From: an uncultured Christensenella sp. | GTDB taxonomy: Bacteria; Bacillota; Clostridia; Christensenellales; Pumilibacteraceae | Reading direction: 5' to 3' | NCBI GenBank assembly: GCA_910577435.1 | Contig: CAJTLV010000014.1 | Span: 1 to 23,429, forward strand | DNA: 23,429 nt | In this document: positions 1 to 8,042 of the stretch, piece after piece | How positions within the stretch are numbered: position 1 is the stretch's first letter | Layout of the letters: every line of letters starts with the position of its first letter | The notes under the pieces: generated by a model | The model's input: the letters and a program-made list of their open reading frames with translations, nothing else | What the model was told of the DNA's origin: nothing | The model's database searches: none | Position numbers and translations under genes: made by a program

Positions 1-35
1 CCGATAAAAAGTATTACTGTACGGAGCGAGAGACG

Positions 36-233
36 ATGACGGACAATGTAAGCGGATGCGAGCGGTGGGAGAAAAAGAGCGTAGATGTCGATTTGTCAAA
101 AGCGCGGTTCGACAAGGCAGTAGAAGATCTCGGATATTTTGCGCAAATCTTTACGGTAAGGCAGGCGGCGGATCGTGCCGAGACGTGCAAGCGAAACAGC
201 GGAAAAACGAAGGACAACGCAACATATCGATAG
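36..233 (+). CDS. Hypothetical small protein (65 aa), doubtful
   Basis: An ATG-initiated open frame of 65 codons has a GGAG motif at about 22-25, some ten bases before the start. Codon choice in its second half (GCG, CGG, TTC, GAC, GAT) resembles the real genes here, which is the main argument for coding. The product is soluble and charged, with no signal peptide, membrane segment or recognisable motif. I do not recognise it. It lies upstream of the J-domain gene promoter and ends 35 bases before the -35 box, so it would belong to a transcript entering from outside the window. It may be a real small gene, the tail of a decayed gene, or chance. Confidence 0.35.
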   Translation: MTDNVSGCERWEKKSVDVDLSKARFDKAVEDLGYFAQIFTVRQAADRAETCKRNSGKTKDNATYR

Positions 234-267
234 GTATGGAATAAGATATAATTCGATCTGTGTGTGC

Positions 268-297
268 TTGACAAAAAAATAATATATGTGATATTAT
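268..297 (+). promoter_or_regulatory. Housekeeping promoter for the J-domain gene
   Basis: A perfect -35 box TTGACA (268-273) is followed by an 18-bp spacer and a -10 box TATTAT (292-297). The expected start is near 304, which excludes the upstream GTG at 301 as the initiation codon and leaves an 18-nt leader containing the ribosome binding site GAGGCGG. Confidence 0.75.
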
Positions 298-321
298 TGT
301 GTGTGGATAAAGAGGCGGCAG

Positions 322-2031
322 ATGAAAAATTATTATGCTATTCTGAATGTTAAGCCGACGGCTACGGAAGATGAGATAAAGCGGAGTTACCGAGTACTTG
401 CCAAGCGGTATCACCCCGACGTAAATCCCGGTAACGAAAGCGCCGCCGAAAAGTTCGCGGAGGTTAACGAGGCGAACAGTATTTTGTCCGATCCGCAACA
501 GCGCGCAAAATACGACGCCGAGCTGAAAGAGTCCGCGCGTCAGTCGCAGCAGGAGAACATACTTGCGAGACAGCGTGCACAGGCGCAAGCGGCGTCGCGC
601 CAGGCGGCGGCAAAGCAAGCGGCGGCAAGGCAAGCAGCCGCGAGACAGGCGGCGGCGCGCCAAGCTGTATTGCGGAATATGGCGGCACGCCGACCGTTGA
701 CGGCGGAAGAAGCGCGGCTTCAAGCGCAAGTGGCGGCGGCACAGGCGCAGGCGCAGGCAAAAGCGCAGGCTCAGAACGTTCAGGCGCAAATCAACGTAAT
801 CAAAAATCAGGCGTATCAAACGGGTCACGACAAGGGCTTTGCGGAAGGAAAGGCGGCCGCAGATAAAGAAATTTCCAAACTGAATTCCGAAATACGCTCG
901 CTCAAATTCGACAACAAACGCAACGAAGATCTGCTTAAAGAGTCGGAAAGCGATCGCGGCGAACTGGAAAAAGAACTTTTCGAGCGCGACAGGGAGTTGA
1001 CGCGAGAAAAGTCGCGTACCGCCGAGCTCGAAGCCAGAATCAAAGAGCTGGACGCGAAAGTAAGCGAACTCCGAGAACAGGAGAAAGTGTTGAAACGTCA
1101 GGCGGAAGAAGCAGCCGCCGCGACGCATATCAAAGCGGAGTTCGACGCTTTGCGCAATCTGTTGGACAGAGCGCAAGAACGCGTCAAAAAATTGGAAAGC
1201 GAGAAAAACCAAGCCGAACTCAAACATAAAGCGCAGTTACAGCTTCAACAGGACAAGCAAAAGCATTTGCGCGAGGAGTCGGAGACGATGCAACGCCGTA
1301 TTCTCGAACTCAATGCGGAAATGAACGAATTGCGTTCCGAGAATAACCAGTGGCAGCAATACGCCAAGAGCGAGCAGTTCCTGTCCGACGCTGAACGGCG
1401 GTTGCAGGATTGGGACAACAAGCAGAAAGCGGACAAGAAAATGGCAAAGACGACGCTTTACGGCGCGCTCGGCGTACTCATTTGGGCGACCGCGCCGGAA
1501 ATCGATGCGGCGTATGCAAAGCTCGTTAAGCGGTATGACGGCAAGCCCGATAAGGACTACACCGCCAAGCTCGAAAAAATAAAAAGCGCGTATATGACGC
1601 TTTCCGATCCCGAAAAACGGAAAGAATACAATGCGTCGATAGGTATAACCGACGAGCGCATAGAAGAAGAACGTCAAGCGATAGTCGATAACAACAAGAT
1701 CGAGGAAGAGTACCGTAACCAACTCGAAAACAAGGAGTTCTGGGCGCGGTTCGACGATCTTATGTTCAGTGCGCAAACGGGCGACGCCGAGTCGCAAAAC
1801 GCCGTCGGCGAGATGTACTATTACGGCGACGAGATAGAACAGGACTTCGATCAGGCGGTGTATTGGTTCAAAGAGGCCGCCAAACAGAAGCACGCCGAAG
1901 CAATGTACAATCTGGGCGTGTGCTTTGTCAACGGCGAGGGCGTCGAAAAGAACAAAACTACGGGTATGGGCTTTATAAGGCAGGCGGCAAAACTCGGTTC
2001 GAAAGCGGCAAAACAGTATACGGAGAAGTAA
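322..2031 (+). CDS. J-domain / coiled-coil / degenerate J / Sel1-repeat protein
   Basis: This 569-aa protein starts at ATG 322, preceded by GAGGCGG; the in-frame GTG at 301 lies upstream of the predicted transcription start. Residues 1-65 form a canonical DnaJ J domain with an intact HPD motif (RYHPDVNPG), the part that stimulates the ATPase of DnaK/Hsp70. Residues about 74-160 are rich in Gln and Ala, including four tandem (R/K)QAAA units. Residues about 180-373 are strongly charged heptad-like sequence, a long coiled coil. Residues about 374-443 look like a second J fold (AYAKLVKRY..., then TLSDPEKRKEY) but lack HPD. Residues about 472-569 carry Sel1-like repeats (AVYWFKEAAKQKHAEAMYNLG). 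No signal peptide is seen. I infer an Hsp70 co-chaperone or scaffold; the client is unknown. It is not classical DnaJ, since it lacks the Gly/Phe and zinc-finger regions. Confidence 0.9.
   Translation: MKNYYAILNVKPTATEDEIKRSYRVLAKRYHPDVNPGNESAAEKFAEVNEANSILSDPQQRAKYDAELKESARQSQQENILARQRAQAQAASRQAAAKQAAARQAAARQAAARQAVLRNMAARRPLTAEEARLQAQVAAAQAQAQAKAQAQNVQAQINVIKNQAYQTGHDKGFAEGKAAADKEISKLNSEIRSLKFDNKRNEDLLKESESDRGELEKELFERDRELTREKSRTAELEARIKELDAKVSELREQEKVLKRQAEEAAAATHIKAEFDALRNLLDRAQERVKKLESEKNQAELKHKAQLQLQQDKQKHLREESETMQRRILELNAEMNELRSENNQWQQYAKSEQFLSDAERRLQDWDNKQKADKKMAKTTLYGALGVLIWATAPEIDAAYAKLVKRYDGKPDKDYTAKLEKIKSAYMTLSDPEKRKEYNASIGITDERIEEERQAIVDNNKIEEEYRNQLENKEFWARFDDLMFSAQTGDAESQNAVGEMYYYGDEIEQDFDQAVYWFKEAAKQKHAEAMYNLGVCFVNGEGVEKNKTTGMGFIRQAAKLGSKAAKQYTEK
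598..657 (+). repeat. Four tandem 15-bp coding repeats
   Basis: Four imperfect 15-bp units (598-612, 613-627, 628-642, 643-657) each encode Arg/Lys-Gln-Ala-Ala-Ala inside the J-domain gene; a fifth unit decays at 658-672. The copies differ mostly at silent positions, so the repeat is old or kept by selection on the protein. Confidence 0.8.
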
Positions 2032-2066
2032 CGGTCTTTGAAACCTGTGCTTGATCGGGAGTAACT

Positions 2067-2171
2067 TTGGAAACATCTAAATGCAGTTTGGAATACATCA
2101 AATCGTTGGGCAAAGAAAAAAGCGACGATAATCTTCGGTTACTTAGAGATAAGCGGATCGCGATCGTATAA
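2067..2171 (+). CDS. Possible 34-aa ORF with TTG start
   Basis: In the 240-base gap after the J-domain gene, a TTG codon at 2067 has a good Shine-Dalgarno CGGGAG (2056-2061) five bases upstream and opens a 34-codon frame rich in Lys, Ser, Asp and Leu. An in-frame stop at 2052 prevents a longer protein. I recognise no family. It could be a genuine small protein, the tail of a lost gene, or chance. The rest of the gap (2032-2066 and 2172-2236) holds only a 10-bp palindrome GATCGCGATC (2156-2165) and no clear terminator. Confidence 0.25.
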   Translation: METSKCSLEYIKSLGKEKSDDNLRLLRDKRIAIV

Positions 2172-2236
2172 TAAATAACTTTATAGATGAGCGGAGAAAA
2201 GAGAATCGGCGCGACGGAGCAAACGCCGTTTATATC

Positions 2237-2265
2237 TTGACAAAACAAATATCCCGCTATATAAT
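2237..2265 (+). promoter_or_regulatory. Consensus promoter giving a predicted leaderless mRNA
   Basis: TTGACA (2237-2242), a 17-bp spacer and TATAAT (2260-2265) match the sigma-70/sigma-A consensus exactly. The expected start, seven bases after the -10 box, is 2272, the A of the downstream ATG. No Shine-Dalgarno can fit in the six intervening bases. Confidence 0.85.
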
Positions 2266-2271
2266 AAATGT

Positions 2272-3192
2272 ATGTCAAATTTAACCGACGGCAAAAAAGC
2301 GCTGGCGGCGGGGGATTTTTCGACCGCCGAGAAAAAGCTGTTAAAAGCGCTCGACAGGCGTCCCGACGACGGCGAGCTGTGGTGGACGCTTATGCTTTGC
2401 AAGTGCGAATGCCGCAACGACGGCGAGCTGGAAAAATCTGTCAAGGCGCAGTTTGTCGAATGCGCACGATCGGGAGGGAAAGCGCCGTCTACTCCGTTTG
2501 AGAGTACATACTGCAAAAACGCGCTCGCTTATGAAACAGGCACGCGCCGTCGCGAGTTTGTGAAAAAAATCAATGCGGAGCTGTCCGAACTGTGGCGTGC
2601 GGAACGCGGCACCGGTTTGAAAACGGCGGCTGTCAAGCCCAAGCGCAAGCCTGTCGATAAATGCGCGGTCATACGCGGATGTATGTATGCGGCGATTGCG
2701 GCGGCGACGGTCGGCGGAATGCTCGGCGTATATTCCGTATATGCACAGTCGCGGTGGGCGATGTACGTAGGGTTTATAACATTTATCGTGTTCGCCGTTG
2801 CGTCGGCGGCGCTTAGGTATGCGGTCATACGCACGGGCGGAAATGCAAAGGGCGCTTTGCCGCTTATGATTTCGGTGTTTGCGTTCGTTTGCGTGTCCGT
2901 ACTCATCGGCGGACTGACGACCGACAACCGAATTGTCGTATTCATTTCGGCGGCGGTACTTGTTATGATCTTGCTGTTCGCGACAGTCGGGCGGGTCTTT
3001 ATGCCGAAACGGGGCGGCAGATCGGCGGGGAATGCGAAAAGAGGAAAAGCCGAGCGCGAGGACGTGTACGACAGATCGAAAGTTCTTGCCGAACTTGATA
3101 ATAACAACAGGTGCGAAAAACCCGACAAGATAAATAAAAAGCAGATTCGCAGTGAGGGAAATAATGAAAAATTCGAAGATGTTTACGACTGA
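2272..3192 (+). CDS. TPR-like, four-helix membrane protein of unknown function
   Basis: This 306-aa protein begins with a TPR-like helical hairpin (residues about 4-50; alternating Ala, Leu and Trp positions in GKKALAAGDFSTAEKKLLKA). A basic linker (KPKRKP) follows, then four hydrophobic segments from about residue 128 to 245, and a charged cytoplasmic tail of about 60 residues. No enzymatic motif is visible. It shares a perfect promoter with the next gene and overlaps it by 29 bases, so the two are almost certainly co-transcribed. With no leader, translation would begin at the 5' end of the mRNA. An upstream frame opening at 2268 would start before the predicted transcript. I do not recognise the family; a link to the downstream amylase is inferred only from the overlap. 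Confidence 0.85.
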   Translation: MSNLTDGKKALAAGDFSTAEKKLLKALDRRPDDGELWWTLMLCKCECRNDGELEKSVKAQFVECARSGGKAPSTPFESTYCKNALAYETGTRRREFVKKINAELSELWRAERGTGLKTAAVKPKRKPVDKCAVIRGCMYAAIAAATVGGMLGVYSVYAQSRWAMYVGFITFIVFAVASAALRYAVIRTGGNAKGALPLMISVFAFVCVSVLIGGLTTDNRIVVFISAAVLVMILLFATVGRVFMPKRGGRSAGNAKRGKAEREDVYDRSKVLAELDNNNRCEKPDKINKKQIRSEGNNEKFEDVYD

Positions 3193-5950
3193 ACGTTTTA
3201 TTCGGCGTTTGGCGGCGGCACTCGCTGTTTTGATAATCGCCGTATCGCCAGTTTTCGGTTGTGCGAAAAGGGAAAAGAACGACGACGTCATTCCCGATCC
3301 GGCGTCGTACAGCGTTACGTTCGACAGCAACGGCGGGAGCAGCGTGCCTATGCAAATCGTCTCGGCGGACGGGCTTGTGCAGGAACCGACCGCGCCGACT
3401 AACGGCAATTACGTATTCGGCGGATGGCACAAAACGCCCAAGCTGAAAGTTCTGTGGAACTTTGCGTCCGACAGAGTGAATGCCGATATGACGCTTTACG
3501 CGAAGTGGAACAATCCCGACCAGACCGACGGGCGCTATACCGTAAAGTTCGACAGCAACGGCGGAAGCACCGTGCAAAGCCAAAAGGTCGACGGCGGCGG
3601 TTATGCGACGGAACCGCCCGCGCCGACGCGCGACGGTTACGATTTTGTTTGTTGGTGCGCGGACAGCGCGACGAGTACGGCGTGGAATTTCGCCGTCGAC
3701 GCCGTAAACTCGAACATCACGCTTTATGCGAAGTGGAATAAAAAGAATGCGGGCGGCGACGAACCCACCCCCACGCCTACGCCGAGCGGCACTGCGACGG
3801 CTACGTTTAACGTAGGACTCGAAGCGCGGCTGGACGGAGCGAGCAATCCGCCCGCGCAAAAGCCGTCCGACGGTAAACTCGTTCCTCCGACAGTCGAACG
3901 CGACGGGTACGAGGTTGCGGGTTGGTATGTCGAAGACAGGGACGAAGAATGGAACTTCGACGAAGATATACTTACCGCCGATACGACGCTGTTTGCAAGA
4001 TGGAAAACGAGCGGCGAAACCGTCGAGTACACGCCCGCGCCGACGATATGCGCGAGCGGCAAGATTTACATACACTATCTGCGTCCCGCCGCCGATTATT
4101 CCGGTTGGACGGCATACGTGTGGTCGGATACGGATAACGAAACATACTCTTCGAGTTATACCGACGAATCGGGGCTTGTGTTCGAAGTCGATCCCGCCGA
4201 CTACGGTTTTACTCTGTCCGCAAACTCGACGTTCAAGTTCATCATTACTCAACCGAATTGGAACAAAGACGGCGACGACAATACCGTTACGGTGTCGAAA
4301 ATGCGCAACATTTCCGGCAGTTATCACTGGTTTGTGCAACAGGGCAGGACGAATAACGGCTCGAACACGCTTACCGTGTCGAGCGGCGGAACGGGCGGCA
4401 CGGCGGAGACCGAGCCGAAGCGCGAAAGTCGGTCTAACGTCAACCGCGCGAATGCGGCGGCGCTGAATGTGGCGAACGGAGTGACGGGTTATGACGAGAC
4501 GGGCGTCGGGTACCAGATATTCGTCGCGTCGTTCTGCGACAGCGACGGCGACGGGGTGGGCGATCTGCGCGGAATCATAAGCAAGCTGGACTATCTCGAC
4601 AGTTTGAGCGTAGACATTCTGTGGCTGACCCCCATTCAGTCCAGCGACAGCTATCACGGTTACGACTGTTACGATTACTATTCCATCGACCCCAAGTTCG
4701 GCACAAACGCGGACTACCGCGAATTGGTGTTCAAGGCGCATCAAAGGGGAATGAAGATCATTATGGATCTTGTCGTCAATCATACATCGACGCGTAACGA
4801 GTGGTTTATCAAGTCCAAACAAGGCGTTATCGAAACCGTTACGTATCAGGACGGAACAACGCAAAAGATCAATTACCGCGACTTTTACAGATGGAAAAAT
4901 TCGGGCGGGTACAGATACAACAGCGCGGGCGACGGTTGGTATTATTATTCGTCGTTCAACAGTTCTATGCCCGAACTCAATTACGATTATCAGCCCGCGC
5001 GCGACGCGATGACGGACGTCGCGATGTATTGGATGGCATACGGGCTGGACGGCTTCCGTATGGACGCGATCAAGCATATGTTTATGTGGGAAGAGAGCGA
5101 AAACGCTCCGACCGACGTTCAGGGCGCGCCCAACGATACCGGTTATGTGTTCAATATGACTAAGGACATAGAGTTCTTCAAGGAATTCAATCACAGGCTC
5201 AAAGCCAAGTACCCGAACTGTTTCCTGCTCGGCGAAAATCTGACGGGCGACGTCAATTACGTCGCACCGTTCTATGCCGGAATGGATTCGCTGTTCGACT
5301 TCAATACGTACTTCGATTTGCCGAGTCGGATAAACAACGGCAATGCGACGGCGACGGCTTCCGCGTTCAACGACAACGCCGCGAAGTATACAGCGGCGCG
5401 CGGCGGCGTCGGCAGAGCGATAAACGGAATGATCAGTTCCAACCACGATAAACCGCGCCTGTCGTATGTTCTCGGCAGCGATACCGCAAAAATGAAGCTG
5501 TATACGGCGGTCATAATGACGATGCCCGGACTCGGCTGGATATACTACGGCGACGAGATAGGTCTCAAAAGCGCGGGCAACGGCGACGATACTTACCGTC
5601 AGTCGATGAAGTGGACGGGCGATTGGCAAAACAAATGCACGGCGATAAGCGACAGGCATTATAACGACAGTCTGGCGAGCGTTGCCGATCAATCGACGGA
5701 CGACGGTTCGATGCTCTCGTTTGTGCGCGCCGTTACTAAGGTGCGAAACGACAATCCCGTACTTATCAACGGCACGGCTACGTGTTCGGCGCAGGGCGGA
5801 GTGCTGAAAATAACGGTCACCGACGGCACGAACACAGTCGTCGCTTACCACAACTTTACGGGGACGACGAAAACGGTGTCGCAGTCGGGAACGGCGGTTT
5901 ACGGCGGATCGACGCTCGGCGCTTACGGCTCGGCGGTGTATAAAATTTAA
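3164..5950 (+). CDS. Surface lipoprotein alpha-amylase/pullulanase-like GH13 enzyme with Listeria-Bacteroides repeats
   Basis: This 928-aa protein starts at ATG 3164 with GAGGGA just upstream; the GTG at 3152 lies before that site. Residues 14-33 form a lipoprotein signal with lipobox V-F-G-C33, so the mature protein should be anchored to the outer face of the membrane. Three Listeria-Bacteroides (Flg_new/InlB B-type) repeats follow at about 49-116, 125-192 and 209-280, each with a GYxxxxW core and ending in (L/F)(Y/F)A(K/R)W; a PTPTPTP linker precedes the third. Residues about 300-395 resemble a pullulanase-associated CBM41 domain (IYIHYLRPAADYSGW). The GH13 barrel spans about 448-840, with DLVVNH, the nucleophile Asp634 in GFRMDAIKH, the acid/base Glu691 in LLGEN and Asp762 in SNHDKPR. 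A beta-sandwich C-terminal domain closes it. The catalytic set is complete. It likely hydrolyses alpha-glucans such as starch or glycogen; exact specificity is not readable. Confidence 0.92.
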   Translation: MKNSKMFTTERFIRRLAAALAVLIIAVSPVFGCAKREKNDDVIPDPASYSVTFDSNGGSSVPMQIVSADGLVQEPTAPTNGNYVFGGWHKTPKLKVLWNFASDRVNADMTLYAKWNNPDQTDGRYTVKFDSNGGSTVQSQKVDGGGYATEPPAPTRDGYDFVCWCADSATSTAWNFAVDAVNSNITLYAKWNKKNAGGDEPTPTPTPSGTATATFNVGLEARLDGASNPPAQKPSDGKLVPPTVERDGYEVAGWYVEDRDEEWNFDEDILTADTTLFARWKTSGETVEYTPAPTICASGKIYIHYLRPAADYSGWTAYVWSDTDNETYSSSYTDESGLVFEVDPADYGFTLSANSTFKFIITQPNWNKDGDDNTVTVSKMRNISGSYHWFVQQGRTNNGSNTLTVSSGGTGGTAETEPKRESRSNVNRANAAALNVANGVTGYDETGVGYQIFVASFCDSDGDGVGDLRGIISKLDYLDSLSVDILWLTPIQSSDSYHGYDCYDYYSIDPKFGTNADYRELVFKAHQRGMKIIMDLVVNHTSTRNEWFIKSKQGVIETVTYQDGTTQKINYRDFYRWKNSGGYRYNSAGDGWYYYSSFNSSMPELNYDYQPARDAMTDVAMYWMAYGLDGFRMDAIKHMFMWEESENAPTDVQGAPNDTGYVFNMTKDIEFFKEFNHRLKAKYPNCFLLGENLTGDVNYVAPFYAGMDSLFDFNTYFDLPSRINNGNATATASAFNDNAAKYTAARGGVGRAINGMISSNHDKPRLSYVLGSDTAKMKLYTAVIMTMPGLGWIYYGDEIGLKSAGNGDDTYRQSMKWTGDWQNKCTAISDRHYNDSLASVADQSTDDGSMLSFVRAVTKVRNDNPVLINGTATCSAQGGVLKITVTDGTNTVVAYHNFTGTTKTVSQSGTAVYGGSTLGAYGSAVYKI

Positions 5951-6006
5951 TCGATTCGGGATCGAAAGATAGGAAAATCGCAATAAGGAATGGGAAAAGC
6001 AGAATA

Positions 6007-6041
6007 ACAAACTCCGTTTGTTGACAACAAACGGAGTTTGT
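6007..6041. promoter_or_regulatory. Perfect 35-bp palindrome, probable paired operator of the metG operon
   Basis: Bases 6007-6023 and 6025-6041 are exact reverse complements around a central A (6024). Each arm contains its own 13-bp dyad: CAAACTCCGTTTG (6008-6020) and CAAACGGAGTTTG (6028-6040), centred 20 bp apart. The -35 box TTGACA (6021-6026) lies between the two. This arrangement suits two repressor dimers bound on one face of the helix. A terminator role for the amylase gene is less likely because no T-run follows. Confidence 0.7.
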
Positions 6042-6049
6042 GTTATGAT
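6021..6049 (+). promoter_or_regulatory. Promoter of the metG operon
   Basis: TTGACA (6021-6026), a 17-bp spacer and TATGAT (6044-6049) predict a start near 6056 and a leader of about 25 nt. That is too short for a T-box or S-box riboswitch, so control, if any, would act through the surrounding palindrome. Confidence 0.75.
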
Positions 6050-6080
6050 AATTCTTAATCTTATCGGACGGTCACGGCTT

Positions 6081-8042
6081 ATGGCGAAGGAAAGGAAAAA
6101 GACGTTTTACATCACTACGCCCATTTATTATGCGAGCGGCGCTCTTCATATAGGGCATTGCTATACTACCGTATGTTGCGACGCGATAGCGCGGTTCAAG
6201 CGTATGGACGGGTTCGACGTATACTATTTGACGGGTACGGACGAACACGGACAAAAGGTTCAGACCGCCGCCGCCGAGCGCGGACTCGATCCGCAGGCGT
6301 TTGTCGACGGGCTTGCGGACAGGATAAAGGCGCTGTGGGCGCGAATGGATATAAGTAACGACGGGTTTATACGCACGACAGACGCGGAACACGAGAAAGC
6401 GGTCGCCGATATTTTTACGCGGCTGTACGAAAAGGGCGATATTTATAAATCGAAATATACAGGCAAATACTGTGAGCCGTGCGAATCGTTTTGGACGGAA
6501 TCGCAGCTTGTCGACGGAAAATGTCCCGATTGCGGACGCGAGGTCAAGAACGCGGAAGAGGAATGCTATTTCCTGCGCGTGAGCAAGTACGCCGACCGCG
6601 TGCGTAAGCTGCTGACCGAGACAGACTTTTTACAGCCCGAATCCCGCGTAAAAGAGATGGTCAACAACTTCATCGACAAGGGGCTCGGCGATCTCGCCGT
6701 TACGCGAACGTCGTTCGACTGGGGAATTAAAGTGCCGTTCGATCCCAAGCACGTGATTTACGTGTGGATAGACGCGTTGCCCAATTACATCACGGCGCTG
6801 GGATACGGCGCGGGCGACAAATCCAAATTCGATAAATATTGGCCGTGCGATATGCACGTAATGGCGAAAGAGATAGTGCGCTTCCACTCGATCATTTGGC
6901 CGACGATCCTTATGGCGCTCGACATCCCTCTGCCCAAAAGGGTGTACGGTCACGGTTGGATACTGTTCGACGGCGACAAGATGAGTAAGTCTAAGGGCAA
7001 TGTCGTCGATCCGTTCATACTGACCGACCGTTACGGCGTGGACGCATTGCGTTACTACTTGCTACGCGCGATGCCGTTCGGCGACGATATGTCTTATACA
7101 AACGAGGCGTTGCTTTCGGCTATAAACAACGACGTCGTGAACGATCTTGGCAATCTCGTCCGACGCACGCTGGCGATGAGCCGACAATATTTCGACGGAA
7201 AAGTGACTAAGCCCGCCGCAGGCGCAATGACTGCCGACGACAAAGAGTTCGGCGAAAGACTGACCGCCCTCGTCGGCGAAGTGCGCGCCGATATGGACAA
7301 GCCGCTCATCGGCAAAGCGCTCGAAAAGATATTCGGGTGCATAGACCGCGCGAATAAATATATAGATCTCAATAAGCCGTGGGCGCTTGCGAAATCCGGT
7401 GAGACGGAGCGGCTCAACACTGTGATATACACACTTCTCGAAGCGATTCGGATCGTCGCAAATCTGTTGTTGCCGTTCCTGACGAAGTATCCGCGCAGGA
7501 TATTCGAGGGCGGACTCGGACTTCCCGTGCCTGCCGATTTCAAGGATTGCGCGTTCGGAAAGACGAAGAGTTTTGCTACAAGCGAGATAGAACCTATACT
7601 CAACCGTTTGGACATAAAGAAAGAGCTGGCGGAGCTTGAAAAAATAGCCGACGAACAGAACGGCGGCAAAGAGAAAAAAACGGGAGCCGGCGGAAAAACA
7701 GAGGAAAAACCCGAAGTGAAAAAAGAAATTTCGATCGACGACTTTTTCGAGACCGATCTCCGCGTCGTAGTCATCGAAAAATGCGAAAAGGTGGAAAAAG
7801 CGAAAAAACTGCTATGTTCCACCGTGTTCGACGGCGAACGGCGGCGGACGATAGTATCGGGCATAGCAAACGCGTATAAACCCGAAGAACTTGTCGGCAA
7901 GACGGCGGCGCTAGTAGCCAACCTCAAACCAGCCAAACTGTGCGGCATAGTGTCCGAAGGAATGCTGTTATGCGCAGTCGGGGAGGATGGTACGCCCCGA
8001 CTTATACACCCCGACGGAAAGGCGGGAGATAAAATATGCTGA
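6081..8042 (+). CDS. metG: Methionyl-tRNA synthetase with C-terminal tRNA-binding domain
   Basis: This cytosolic 653-aa class I aminoacyl-tRNA synthetase charges tRNA-Met with methionine using ATP. HIGH is at residues 23-26 and KMSKS at 300-304. A CxxC...CxxC zinc knuckle is present at Cys131, Cys134, Cys148 and Cys151. After the helical anticodon-binding region comes a Lys/Glu-rich linker, then an EMAP/Trbp111-type tRNA-binding domain (about 550-653), as in full-length bacterial enzymes. I chose ATG 6081 because the conserved protein begins there; an in-frame ATG at 6045 lies inside the -10 box. The Shine-Dalgarno is weak (GGACGG around 6065). It is the first gene of a five-gene run and overlaps the next by seven bases. 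Confidence 0.97.
   Translation: MAKERKKTFYITTPIYYASGALHIGHCYTTVCCDAIARFKRMDGFDVYYLTGTDEHGQKVQTAAAERGLDPQAFVDGLADRIKALWARMDISNDGFIRTTDAEHEKAVADIFTRLYEKGDIYKSKYTGKYCEPCESFWTESQLVDGKCPDCGREVKNAEEECYFLRVSKYADRVRKLLTETDFLQPESRVKEMVNNFIDKGLGDLAVTRTSFDWGIKVPFDPKHVIYVWIDALPNYITALGYGAGDKSKFDKYWPCDMHVMAKEIVRFHSIIWPTILMALDIPLPKRVYGHGWILFDGDKMSKSKGNVVDPFILTDRYGVDALRYYLLRAMPFGDDMSYTNEALLSAINNDVVNDLGNLVRRTLAMSRQYFDGKVTKPAAGAMTADDKEFGERLTALVGEVRADMDKPLIGKALEKIFGCIDRANKYIDLNKPWALAKSGETERLNTVIYTLLEAIRIVANLLLPFLTKYPRRIFEGGLGLPVPADFKDCAFGKTKSFATSEIEPILNRLDIKKELAELEKIADEQNGGKEKKTGAGGKTEEKPEVKKEISIDDFFETDLRVVVIEKCEKVEKAKKLLCSTVFDGERRRTIVSGIANAYKPEELVGKTAALVANLKPAKLCGIVSEGMLLCAVGEDGTPRLIHPDGKAGDKIC

Noticed and set aside
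598..657. A CRISPR array or non-coding tandem repeat
   Set aside because: Units are 15 bp, contiguous, in frame and encode (R/K)QAAA within a long protein.
151..1227. Minus-strand open frame of 358 codons opposite the J-domain gene
   Set aside because: Low-complexity Arg/Phe/Leu product generated by the complement of the Gln/Ala and coiled-coil codons.
2999..6010. Very long minus-strand open frame (about 1000 codons) opposite the amylase gene
   Set aside because: It is an antisense shadow of a gene with complete GH13 motifs; its Arg/Val-rich product has no domain and it has no promoter or ribosome binding site.
6007..6041. The metG palindrome as an intrinsic terminator of the amylase gene
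   Set aside because: No T-run follows either arm, and the -35 box sits in the middle; an operator fits better, although a weak terminator effect cannot be excluded.
6050..6080. T-box or S-box riboswitch before metG
   Set aside because: The predicted leader is only about 25 nt, too short for either.
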